From Serratia proteamaculans (GTDB lineage: Bacteria; Pseudomonadota; Gammaproteobacteria; Enterobacterales; Enterobacteriaceae): a stretch of 64,000 nucleotides of DNA. Both the position numbers and the translations under genes were made by a program. The stretch covers positions 372,001 to 436,000 of the forward strand of contig NZ_SWDE01000001.1 of the NCBI RefSeq assembly GCF_013337185.1. Direction: 5' to 3'. The notes beneath the pieces are model-generated. The model worked only from the letters and a program-made list of their open reading frames with translations. It had not been told where the DNA came from and ran no database searches. This document shows positions 26,954 through 35,173 of this stretch, piece after piece; within the stretch, counting starts at the first letter, position 1, and the number at the start of each line of letters is the position of its first letter.

Positions 26954-28069
26954 ATGGCGCAATTAACGTTGGAAAAACTGCAAAAACGATACGGCGCAAA
27001 CGCCGAGGTGATCAAATCGCTGGATCTGCAGATCAATAGCGGGGAGTTCGTGGTGATCGTCGGGCCTTCCGGCTGCGGCAAATCCACCCTGTTGCGGATG
27101 ATCGCCGGGCTGGAGGAGATCAGCAGCGGTGGCATGTATATCGATGGCAACTATGTCAACGACGATACACCCGCCGAACGCGGTATTGGCATGGTGTTCC
27201 AGTCTTACGCACTTTATCCGCACATGAGCGTGTACAAAAATATGGCGTTTGCACTGGAGTTGGCGGGGCATTCGGCGGCGGAAATCGACAATCGGGTGCG
27301 TGAGAGTGCGCGTATCTTGCAGCTTGAGCCACTGCTGGAGCGGCGGCCGAAGGATCTTTCCGGTGGGCAGCGGCAACGGGTGGCGATTGGCCGCGCCATC
27401 GTGCGTGAACCCAAGCTGTTTTTATTCGATGAGCCGCTGTCCAACCTCGACGCATCGCTGCGGGTACAAATGCGTATGGAGGTGGCATCGCTGCATAAGC
27501 GGTTGGGATCGACCATTATCTATGTCACCCACGATCAGGTAGAAGCCATGACGCTGGCCGATCGCATTGTGGTGCTCAATCAGGGGCATGTTGAACAGGT
27601 GGGGACGCCGCTGGAACTGTACGACCAACCGGCCAATGAATTTGTCGCGCAGTTTATCGGCTCGCCAAAAATGAATCTGATCCCGGCAATTTTACGGCGT
27701 GCCGGTGAACACCAAAGCGTGGTGGAACTGGACAACGGCAAGGCGCTGGTGCTGCCGATCTCTACGCCAGCCGGAATGGAAGGCCAGAGCGTTAACGTCG
27801 GCATTCGGCCGGAACATATTCGCGGCGGTGAACTGGCCCAGTGCGAATTTCAGGGGGAGGTGATGTTCGTTGAGCACATGGGTAATGAAACCTATCTCTA
27901 TCTGAACAATGGCAACGCTTGCGAGCCTTGGGTGCTGCGTAATCCCGAGCGTTCGACCATCCAGGCCGGTGATACGGTGGGTGTGCGTCTGCCGGTGGAA
28001 TGCTGCTATTTGTTTGATTCTCAGGGCCAGGCATTCCAGCGCATTTTAGCGTCGCCACAGGCACATTAA
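26954..28069 (+). CDS. palK: ABC sugar transporter ATPase, MalK/UgpC-like
   Basis: 371 residues from the ATG behind GGGAGGA. Walker A GPSGCGKST, signature LSGGQRQRVAIGRAI, Walker B LFLFDEPLSNLDA and the switch-region His in YVTHDQVEAM are all present. The last 130 residues form the MalK-type regulatory domain (NVGIRPEHIRGG). It powers the PalEFG importer; many MalK-type ATPases serve more than one CUT1 transporter. Confidence 0.9.
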   Translation: MAQLTLEKLQKRYGANAEVIKSLDLQINSGEFVVIVGPSGCGKSTLLRMIAGLEEISSGGMYIDGNYVNDDTPAERGIGMVFQSYALYPHMSVYKNMAFALELAGHSAAEIDNRVRESARILQLEPLLERRPKDLSGGQRQRVAIGRAIVREPKLFLFDEPLSNLDASLRVQMRMEVASLHKRLGSTIIYVTHDQVEAMTLADRIVVLNQGHVEQVGTPLELYDQPANEFVAQFIGSPKMNLIPAILRRAGEHQSVVELDNGKALVLPISTPAGMEGQSVNVGIRPEHIRGGELAQCEFQGEVMFVEHMGNETYLYLNNGNACEPWVLRNPERSTIQAGDTVGVRLPVECCYLFDSQGQAFQRILASPQAH

Positions 28070-28089
28070 TCGATAAAAGGAAAAGTGAT

Positions 28090-29760
28090 ATGAGCGGTGG
28101 GCAAACAGTGCGCTGGTGGAAACAGGCGGTGGTTTATCAGATCTATCCGCGCAGCTTTATGGACTCTAATGGCGATGGCATTGGCGATCTGAATGGCATT
28201 ACCGGCAAGCTGGATTATTTGCAATGGCTGGGCATTGACGTGATTTGGATCTGCCCGATGTATCGCTCGCCGAACGACGACAATGGCTACGATATCAGTG
28301 ATTATCAGGCCATTATGACGGAGTTCGGTACCATGGCGGACTTTGATCGTTTGTTGGCTGAAGTGCATGCCCGCGGCATGCGTTTGATACTGGATTTGGT
28401 GGTCAATCACACTTCGGATGAACATCCGTGGTTTATTGAATCCCGGTCATCGCAATCGAGTGCCAAACGTGACTGGTATATCTGGCGAGACGGCAAAAAC
28501 GGCGCGGAACCCAACAACTGGGAGAGCATCTTCAACGGTTCCGCCTGGAAATATGACCCCGGCAGCGAACAATACTTTCTGCACCTGTTCTCGGAGCGTC
28601 AGCCGGATCTGAACTGGGAGAATCCGCAGGTGCGTGCGGCGCTGTATGACATGATGCGCTGGTGGCTGGACAAGGGCATTGACGGCTTCCGCATCGATGC
28701 CATCTGCCATATGAAAAAACAGCCGGGGCTGACCGATATGCCCAACCCACAGGGATTGCGTTACGTGCCATCGTTCGAACGGCATCTTAACTACGACGGC
28801 CTGCTGGACTATGTCGATGACCTGTGCGAGCAGGTATTTAACCGCTACGACATCATGACGGTGGGCGAAATGAACGGCGCTTCGGCGCAGCAGGGCGAGG
28901 ACTGGGTGGGGGAACAGCACGGCCGGCTGAATATGATTTTCCAGTTTGAACACGTCAAACTGTGGGAAACCAGCCATCAGCGGTCACCGGACGCTGGGCT
29001 CGATGTGATCGGGCTGAAGGATATTTTTACCCGCTGGCAGACCTTGCTGGAAGATAAAGGCTGGAACGCGTTATACGTGGAAAATCACGATATTCCGCGC
29101 GTGGTCTCTAAATGGGGTGACGATAAGCAGTATTGGCGTGAAAGCGCCACCGCCATTGCCGCCATGTATTTTCTGATGCAGGGAACCCCGTTTATCTATC
29201 AGGGCCAGGAACTGGGGATGACCAATACCCGCTTCAAGAGTCTGGCCGACTTTAACGACATTGCAGCCAGAAACCGCTTTGCCAAACTGCAGGAGCAGGG
29301 CATGGATGAAGCGAAAATCCTGGCATTCCTCGGTCGTAGTGGGCGCGATAATTCACGTACCCCAATGCAGTGGGACGACGGGCCTCACGCTGGTTTTAGC
29401 ACGGTGACGCCGTGGTTCGCGTTGAATGCCAACTTTGAGCAGATTAACGTGGCGCGTCAGCGTAACGAACCGGATTCGGTGCTGAATTTTTACCGGGCCT
29501 TGATTCGTCTTCGCAAGCAGGATCCGATATGGGTCTATGGCCGTTACCAATTACAACTGGCGGCGCATCCCCATATTTACGCCTACAGCCGTAGCATGGA
29601 TGAACGGCAAGGCTGGGTATTATGCAACCTGAGTGGTGAATCACAACAAATTGACTATCAACTCTTGCCGTTGGGAGAAAAATCATTGTTGTTGAGTAAT
29701 TATTCCCAGCAGGGTGAACGGCAAATGCTTCGCCCTTATGAGGCACGAATCTATCAGTAG
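28090..29760 (+). CDS. palQ: GH13 alpha-glucosidase (oligo-1,6-glucosidase/trehalulose hydrolase type)
   Basis: 556 residues, cytoplasmic, no signal peptide. The (beta/alpha)8 barrel starts at WWKQAVVYQIYPRSF; the nucleophile Asp is in GFRIDAI, the acid Glu in MTVGEMNG and the transition-state Asp in VENHDIPR. SGRDNSRTPMQW is the mark of the oligo-1,6-glucosidase subfamily. Sucrose isomerases carry RLDRD after the FxFD strand; here that place reads FQFEHVKLWE, so this should hydrolyse rather than make isomaltulose. Last gene of the operon, 20 bp behind palK. Confidence 0.9.
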   Translation: MSGGQTVRWWKQAVVYQIYPRSFMDSNGDGIGDLNGITGKLDYLQWLGIDVIWICPMYRSPNDDNGYDISDYQAIMTEFGTMADFDRLLAEVHARGMRLILDLVVNHTSDEHPWFIESRSSQSSAKRDWYIWRDGKNGAEPNNWESIFNGSAWKYDPGSEQYFLHLFSERQPDLNWENPQVRAALYDMMRWWLDKGIDGFRIDAICHMKKQPGLTDMPNPQGLRYVPSFERHLNYDGLLDYVDDLCEQVFNRYDIMTVGEMNGASAQQGEDWVGEQHGRLNMIFQFEHVKLWETSHQRSPDAGLDVIGLKDIFTRWQTLLEDKGWNALYVENHDIPRVVSKWGDDKQYWRESATAIAAMYFLMQGTPFIYQGQELGMTNTRFKSLADFNDIAARNRFAKLQEQGMDEAKILAFLGRSGRDNSRTPMQWDDGPHAGFSTVTPWFALNANFEQINVARQRNEPDSVLNFYRALIRLRKQDPIWVYGRYQLQLAAHPHIYAYSRSMDERQGWVLCNLSGESQQIDYQLLPLGEKSLLLSNYSQQGERQMLRPYEARIYQ

Positions 29761-29805
29761 GGGAAATATTGCAATAAATTGAGCTAGCCATAAATTAACT
29801 TCTAC

Positions 29806-29836
29806 GGGAAAGTTATTCTAAATCGCCAACTTTCCC
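29806..29836 (+). terminator. hairpin after palQ
   Basis: GGGAAAGTT pairs perfectly with AACTTTCCC across 13 bases, 45 bp after the palQ stop. The following bases are mixed rather than all T, so termination may be incomplete. Confidence 0.5.
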
Positions 29837-30460
29837 AGTTAATGACTTCCCAGAGGAATTGAAAAATACTGTTTGACCCACTTTAAGCCGTAGGGAATGG
29901 CTTAAATGATCAAAAACCATACAGACTTTTGTTTGATTCCTCCCCTTACCGCCGCGTTTTCTCTCAGTTTGCTGATATTTAATGTGTTTTATCTTATTTG
30001 TTTCTGAGGTAAGGGCATTTCACGGGCTGTGCCCCGACCCTAACATCGCCTAAACCAAGGTGAAATTTTATGATTTTTTACGATTTCACTTTTAATTTCA
30101 CATTAACAACCCGTGTATTGGCCCTAATGTTATTTTTTTTCACATGCCAGCGTGCAACTTTAGCGCTACTCTGACCAGGCTGTGTCTAATTAAGGAAGAT
30201 GCCATGTGGAATATGCAAACTAACATAGGGATATGTTATGAATTCCTCTGTTGCCCCATTGAGTTTCATTTCCTTGAGATTCTTTCCCAAAGCACGCCTT
30301 TTTCATGACTCTGCGATAATACTAATGGCTTAAGGATTAATGGGTCTTTAATTATCAGGATGACAATAATAATATCACGTCGTGATTATTATTTAATTAT
30401 TCTTTTTCCCGACCAGATAAATCTCTCTGCCAGCCTATTTATTCACTCAGGAGTACACTA
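29837..30460. other. AT-rich intergenic region before the lysine hydroxylase gene
   Basis: About 620 bp without a gene I can support. It is clearly richer in A and T than the coding DNA to its left, with runs such as TTATTTTTTTTCACATG. Near its right end is an AT-rich dyad around ATCACGTCGTGAT (30364-30393). Possible remains of lost genes were sought and not recognised. Confidence 0.5.
30359..30377 (+). promoter_or_regulatory. weak Fur-box-like site and adjoining dyad upstream of the hydroxylase
   Basis: GATGACAATAATAATATCA matches 11 of 19 Fur consensus positions. It overlaps the dyad ATCACG-T-CGTGAT (30374-30386) flanked by AATAAT and ATTATT. Iron control would make sense for a hydroxamate gene, but the match is modest. 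Confidence 0.35.
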
Positions 30461-31738
30461 ATGAACCCGTGTTTGGACTTTATCGGTATTGGCATCGGTC
30501 CGTCCAACCTCAGTATTGCTGCGCTTGGCAGCGAAATCGAAGGTTTTAATTGCAAATTCCTCGAGCGCAAACCGCAGTTTTCCTGGCATCCAGGTATGAT
30601 CCTGGCGGAATGCAGTATGCAGACCAGCTTTTTGAAGGATTTGGTGACAGCCGTCTCGCCAACCAACCCTTATAGTTTCCTTAACTATCTGGTGAAAAGG
30701 AAAAAATTCTATCGTTTCCTGACAACGGAACAACGCGCGGTGTCTCGTGAAGAGTTTGCCGATTACCTCAACTGGGCTGCCACGGGGCTGGATTCGCTGG
30801 TTTTCAACCAGGACGTTCAGCGCGTGGAGTTTGATAACCAACGGCGGCAGTATGTTGTTACCACCCAGAATGAGGTGTTTTACGCTAAACACGTCTGCGT
30901 GGGCATTGGCAAGAAAGTCAAACTGCCGGACTGCGTGACCGAACAAAATGATCGGTGTTTTCACGCCAGCGAAATGATGTTTCGCCAGCCAAACCTTGGC
31001 GGAAAACGCGTGGCGATTGTGGGCGGCGGTCAAAGTGGTGCCGATCTGTTCCTTAACATTTTTCAGGGCGAGTGGGGCCAACCGGAGCAACTGAGTTGGA
31101 TCTCCCGACGTAACAACTACAACGCTCTTGATGAAGCGGCATTTGCCAACGAGTATTTTACGCCCGATTATGTCGACGACTTCTATACGTTCAGCAATAC
31201 GGCCAAACAGCAGATGCTGCGCGAACAAAAAATGACCTCCGATGGCATCACCAGCGAGTCTCTTTTGGCTATTTATCGCGCCATGTATCACCGCTTCGAT
31301 GTTCTGCAAGAGAAACGCTGGGTACGCCTGTTACCCAGCCGCTCCGTGACGGCTCTTAATAGCCAGGATAATTTTTATCGGTTGGAGACGCAGCACCATC
31401 TTGATCAGGGGCGCGAGACCCTGGATGCCGATGTGGTTATCTTTGCTACCGGCTATGAACAGGCTCAACCGACTTTTCTTGCCTCCCTGGCGGACCGGGT
31501 GTTAACCGACGCCGATGGGCAATATCGTATTGCCGCTGATTTTACCCTTGAGCGCGAGGCGGGGCATGAGAATGCTCTGTTTGCCGTCAATGCCAGCATG
31601 CACCACCACGGTATTGCCGATCCTCAGCTCAGTCTGGTGGCCTGGCGATCGGCCCGCATCCTCAATCGGGTACTGGGCGAGAATAAATTTGATCTGAGTA
31701 CCGCCCCGGCGATGATTCAATGGCGCAGTGAGCAATAA
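30461..31738 (+). CDS. iucD: L-lysine N6-monooxygenase (IucD-like)
   Basis: 425 residues, the length of E. coli IucD, with which it shares long stretches by memory (FSWHPGM, FLKDLV, TNPYSF, EQKMTSDGIT, SARILNRV, IQWRS). FAD binding is by GIGIGPSNLSIA near residue 10, NADPH binding by VGGGQSGADLF near 190, and DVVIFATGYE is the conserved late motif. It hydroxylates the side-chain amine of lysine, the first step to a hydroxamate iron ligand. iucA, iucB and iucC are absent; instead an ATP-grasp gene follows by 78 bp and a siderophore receptor gene converges. Confidence 0.92.
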   Translation: MNPCLDFIGIGIGPSNLSIAALGSEIEGFNCKFLERKPQFSWHPGMILAECSMQTSFLKDLVTAVSPTNPYSFLNYLVKRKKFYRFLTTEQRAVSREEFADYLNWAATGLDSLVFNQDVQRVEFDNQRRQYVVTTQNEVFYAKHVCVGIGKKVKLPDCVTEQNDRCFHASEMMFRQPNLGGKRVAIVGGGQSGADLFLNIFQGEWGQPEQLSWISRRNNYNALDEAAFANEYFTPDYVDDFYTFSNTAKQQMLREQKMTSDGITSESLLAIYRAMYHRFDVLQEKRWVRLLPSRSVTALNSQDNFYRLETQHHLDQGRETLDADVVIFATGYEQAQPTFLASLADRVLTDADGQYRIAADFTLEREAGHENALFAVNASMHHHGIADPQLSLVAWRSARILNRVLGENKFDLSTAPAMIQWRSEQ

Positions 31739-31816
31739 CAGCCAATAGCAATAAACCTCCTTTGGTTCCTTGCAGGAGCCGTTTTAATACTTTGTTCAAG
31801 TTATGAGACAGGTTGT

Positions 31817-32695
31817 ATGAAAAAGAATATTAATAAATTTATCATGAACCAATTGGCTACATTCACACCGACTTTTAAAACAAAATTAATATATAAAAAA
31901 GCGTTCGGGAAAAGATTAAATCTTAACCCGCCAGTGACCTGGAACGAAAAAATAAACTATCTGAAACTTAACGGATACAGCAACAATACGCTGGTTACGC
32001 AATGTGCCGATAAATACGCAGTCAGAGAGTATTTGAAAGCGAAAGGCTGCGAAGAAATTCTCAATGAGCTTTACTTCGTTTGCGATTCAGTCGATGAGAT
32101 CCCTTGGGGGTCTTTGCCCGATAAGTTTGTGATTAAGGGCAATCATGGTTCAGGTTACAACCTGATTTGCCAGGACAAGAAATCACTGGACGTTACCAAA
32201 GCCGCTAAAACCATTGATAACTGGATGAAAGAGGACTACTGGAAGGTCTATGCAGAGCTGAACTATAAGCAAATCAATAAAAAGATAATAGGTGAGAAAT
32301 TTATAGAGTCAGCCAGTGGCCATGGCCCTGATGATTATAAAATATACTGTTTCCATGGCGTACCTTACTGCACGCTACTTTGTGTTGGCAGAGAAACCGG
32401 CACGCCGAAATATTACTTCTTTGATAAAGACTTCAAGTTTCTTTGCTACAGCCAGGATTGTTTGGCTCTTAGCCAGCAGGAGATAGATGCTTTCGTTAAA
32501 CCCGAGGGCTATGACGATCTCTTCGAGTACGCCAGAAAATTATCTGCACCCTTTGAGTTTGTCCGTGTCGATTTCTATATTGCCAACGGCAAACCCATTT
32601 TCGGCGAGCTAACCTTTACCCCTTCCGCAGGCATTGATACGGACATGCTCGAATCAACCGATATTTTGCTCGGGAAGATGCTAAAGCTGAAATAA
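31817..32695 (+). CDS. TupA-like ATP-grasp protein
   Basis: 292 residues. KGNHGSGYNLIC is the ATP-binding loop, DDYKIYCFHGVP and FGELTFTPSAG are the conserved motifs of the TupA-type ATP-grasp group. Known relatives are found in cell-wall polymer and polysaccharide gene sets and are thought to join an amino acid to an acid through an acyl-phosphate. Here there are no polysaccharide genes; the partner is a lysine N-hydroxylase just upstream in the same direction. It may couple hydroxylysine to a carboxylate. The gene is visibly AT-richer than its neighbours (AAA, AAT and ATA codons abound), suggesting transfer. Confidence 0.78.
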   Translation: MKKNINKFIMNQLATFTPTFKTKLIYKKAFGKRLNLNPPVTWNEKINYLKLNGYSNNTLVTQCADKYAVREYLKAKGCEEILNELYFVCDSVDEIPWGSLPDKFVIKGNHGSGYNLICQDKKSLDVTKAAKTIDNWMKEDYWKVYAELNYKQINKKIIGEKFIESASGHGPDDYKIYCFHGVPYCTLLCVGRETGTPKYYFFDKDFKFLCYSQDCLALSQQEIDAFVKPEGYDDLFEYARKLSAPFEFVRVDFYIANGKPIFGELTFTPSAGIDTDMLESTDILLGKMLKLK

Positions 32696-32706
32696 CAGTA
32701 AATAAT

Positions 32707-32735
32707 CCCCGGGTAGGGTGCAGTGGTACCCGGGG
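32707..32735. terminator. bidirectional terminator between ATP-grasp and receptor genes
   Basis: CCCCGGGTA pairs with TACCCGGGG over an 11-base loop, with CTTTC to the right and ATTATTTACTGTTATTT on the minus strand to the left. It lies between two convergent stops. Confidence 0.75.
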
Positions 32736-32742
32736 CTTTCAA

Positions 32743-34875
32743 TCAAAAATCTACCGTAGCCTGCAGGCTTAGGCTACGCGGTTCTCCCTCAATCACCCGC
32801 AGGTTGCCTGCGCTGGACGCATAGTACTCGCGGTTGAACAGGTTTTTGACGTTCAGTTTAATTTGAGTGTGTTTGCCGACCAGCTTGCTGTCCCAGGCGA
32901 TAAACGCATCTGCCACGGTGTAAGCCGGCATGGTAAAGCTGTTTTCCGGATCGCCGGCACGGCGACCAACATAACGACCCCCACCGCCAAGACGTACATC
33001 ACCAGGAACTATCGGCAGCGTTATACGATGACTCAGGTACAGGCTGCCCATGTTGGTAGGGGCGTTTACCAGCCGGTTGCCGACGTTATCCGGGTTGAGG
33101 TTGTCTTCCACAATTTCGGTTTTGTCGTAGCTGTAATTGGCGGTCAGATCCCAGTTGCGGGCGACTTCGCCGTTCAGCTCCAGTTCAACACCGGTCGATC
33201 TTGCCTTGGGAATACTGCGAGTCACACCGTTGATAAAGATCGACATATTGTTTTCATCAATGCGATACAGCGCCAATGTGGCATCCAACGCCGGATTTAC
33301 CTGCCATTTGCCACCCACTTCATAGGTGGTGCCGGTTTCTGGTGTGGCGACGTTGCCATTGTCATCCACCGCCGTTGATGGGGTGAAGGATCGGCTGTAG
33401 TTGGCATATAAAGAAACGGCCGGCGTCAGTTTATACACCACACCCGCCTGCGGCAGGAATTTGTTATCTTTGTCGTTCAGCGTGTTTTGTGGGTTCTGGA
33501 AGCCGTTACTGTTGTTCTGATAGTAAGACTGGTAGCGAGCGCCCAACACCGCTATCCACTGGTCAGTCAAATGAATGCTGTCTTTGACATAGGCCGAGCG
33601 GCTGTACAAGGTAGTACGCAAATTACTCAGGGCATCATTGTAGGTGCTGCTGTTGGTTACCGGGGTTTCGCCATACACCGGGTCATACATATTGAAGGTT
33701 TGTGAGACCTTGCCGCGATAGGAATAGGCCTTATAGGTTTCATTTTTCTCATAGTCGACGCCAATCAACAGGTCATGTTGCATGCCCAGTGCAACCGGTG
33801 AACCATTCAGATCCCAGGAGTAATAGTTGGTCTGATGGTTGAAGCCGCGGTTGGCGTCCGCACGGCGTGAAACGATGCCGGTGGTAGTGTTGACTGCGGT
33901 GGCACGCACTTCATTACTGTCGTAGCGGCGTTGCATCCAGGCATAGCTAAAGCGGGTGGTCCAGGTGCTGTCCAGCGCATACTCATAGTGCGTGTTCAGA
34001 CGTTTGTTCTTGCCCCAGGCGTGGTTGGCGTAGTCATCCAGCCTGCGGTTATAGGGGATATCGACCGGTTTGCCATTGATAAAGGCGGTACCCCGGTCAT
34101 AAGGGATATCGTACTTGTATTCGCTGTAGGAGATGTTAAAGGCAGCCTTGTCGCCAAACCAACTGAGCGAGGGGGCGATCAGCGTATGTTCGTCGGTGCC
34201 GAAATTGCGCCAGTAATCCTGGTGTTGGCGTTCGGCAATAAAGCGGAAAGCAAAGCCGTTCCCCAATGGCCCGGTGACATCAACGGAACCACTGCCGCCA
34301 CCAAAGCTGTTGGTGGCACCGCTGATACGGGTATTCCAGTCGTACTGTGGCTTTTTGCCGATCAGATTGATGATGCCGCCGGGGCTGAGAATGCCATACA
34401 GCAGTGAAGCCGAGCCTTTGAGAACCTCCACACGATCGGTGGTGGCATCCATGCTCAATCCCTGATTGCTGCGGATGCCATCGATAAATACCGAACCATC
34501 CGAGTTGACGCCAAAGCCGCGTTTGACGAAGCCATCTTCGGTGCCGCCAAGGGTATTACCCTGAGTCACGCCGCTGACGAATTTCATGGCGTCGTTGACG
34601 CTTTTGACTTGAAAGTCGTTGATCACCTCGGGGGTGACCACACTAACGGACTGGGGCACCTCGTTGAGCGGGGTGTTGGTTTTGCTGCCGGTTGAAGCGG
34701 TATCTGTGCTGTAACCCTCGGCAGGTAAGGCGTTGGCGGTCACGGTGAGTGAATCCTCCTCGGCCAGCGCGGCGGTGGTTGTCAGCGCCGGCAAGACGCT
34801 AACGAGGAAGGGAAGCGAACGAAGAGCCTGATGTTTTTTTGTTTTTTTCAGACGATGATTTTCTACCTGGCACAT
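32743..34875 (-). CDS. TonB-dependent siderophore receptor
   Basis: About 710 residues from the ATG giving MCQVENHRLKK (an in-frame TTG 15 bases upstream is possible). A signal peptide ends at TTAALA, and the TonB box region is close to DSLTVTAN. The plug domain shows NEVPQSVSVVTPEVI and RVEVLKGSASLLYGILSPGGIINLI, and the barrel ends in VDF with terminal Phe. It resembles the FhuE/FoxA hydroxamate group. It faces the hydroxylase/ATP-grasp pair and has the best Fur box in the window, so it is probably the uptake route for whatever that pair makes, or for a foreign hydroxamate. Confidence 0.92.
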   Translation of the reverse strand: MCQVENHRLKKTKKHQALRSLPFLVSVLPALTTTAALAEEDSLTVTANALPAEGYSTDTASTGSKTNTPLNEVPQSVSVVTPEVINDFQVKSVNDAMKFVSGVTQGNTLGGTEDGFVKRGFGVNSDGSVFIDGIRSNQGLSMDATTDRVEVLKGSASLLYGILSPGGIINLIGKKPQYDWNTRISGATNSFGGGSGSVDVTGPLGNGFAFRFIAERQHQDYWRNFGTDEHTLIAPSLSWFGDKAAFNISYSEYKYDIPYDRGTAFINGKPVDIPYNRRLDDYANHAWGKNKRLNTHYEYALDSTWTTRFSYAWMQRRYDSNEVRATAVNTTTGIVSRRADANRGFNHQTNYYSWDLNGSPVALGMQHDLLIGVDYEKNETYKAYSYRGKVSQTFNMYDPVYGETPVTNSSTYNDALSNLRTTLYSRSAYVKDSIHLTDQWIAVLGARYQSYYQNNSNGFQNPQNTLNDKDNKFLPQAGVVYKLTPAVSLYANYSRSFTPSTAVDDNGNVATPETGTTYEVGGKWQVNPALDATLALYRIDENNMSIFINGVTRSIPKARSTGVELELNGEVARNWDLTANYSYDKTEIVEDNLNPDNVGNRLVNAPTNMGSLYLSHRITLPIVPGDVRLGGGGRYVGRRAGDPENSFTMPAYTVADAFIAWDSKLVGKHTQIKLNVKNLFNREYYASSAGNLRVIEGEPRSLSLQATVDF

Positions 34876-34900
34876 AGTATTCCATATCAAATTAATAAAT

Positions 34901-34919
34901 AATAACGATTATCATTTTT
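34901..34919 (-). promoter_or_regulatory. Fur box upstream of the siderophore receptor
   Basis: On the minus strand AAAAATGATAATCGTTATT matches 15 of 19 positions of the Fur consensus. It lies 26 bp before the receptor's ATG, in the gap shared with the divergent GGDEF gene. Confidence 0.8.
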
Positions 34920-35173
34920 ATTATAATTCGCATATGTACAATTTGGATAGTGAATGTTTCTCGGGTTTGTGGCGGTTGCTGTCTGAGCCACAGATTGAAA
35001 CATAATAGTATTTTTATATTTTCAATTAACGGATGTCAGGTCCCCAAAAAGTAGCAATAATGTCAGTTGGGCTGTTCACAAAGCAGGCATTGCCAGGCAG
35101 GCTGAGCAGGCTAATGGCCGCCATCATGCAGGTCGAATTTTATCCGTATTCTTCGCAAGCTTCTGGAAGCAAG

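Noticed and set aside
25545-26999. Very long minus-strand open frame (484 codons) opposite the GH4 gene
   Set aside because: Its translation is low in complexity and rich in His, Arg and Gln, with no family resemblance, while the plus-strand frame is a clear GH4 enzyme. It arises from GC-rich third positions.
28090-29760. The GH13 gene as a sucrose isomerase (palI)
   Set aside because: The RLDRD product-specificity motif is missing at the expected place, and there is no signal peptide as in exported isomerases.
30070-30174. 34-codon plus-strand ORF rich in Phe and Leu in the AT-rich gap
   Set aside because: AAGGTG precedes the ATG, but hydrophobic frames arise easily in T-rich DNA and nothing else supports it.
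31817-32695. The ATP-grasp gene as part of a capsule or teichuronic-type polymer cluster
   Set aside because: No glycosyltransferase, flippase or other polysaccharide gene is near; the only linked gene is the lysine hydroxylase.
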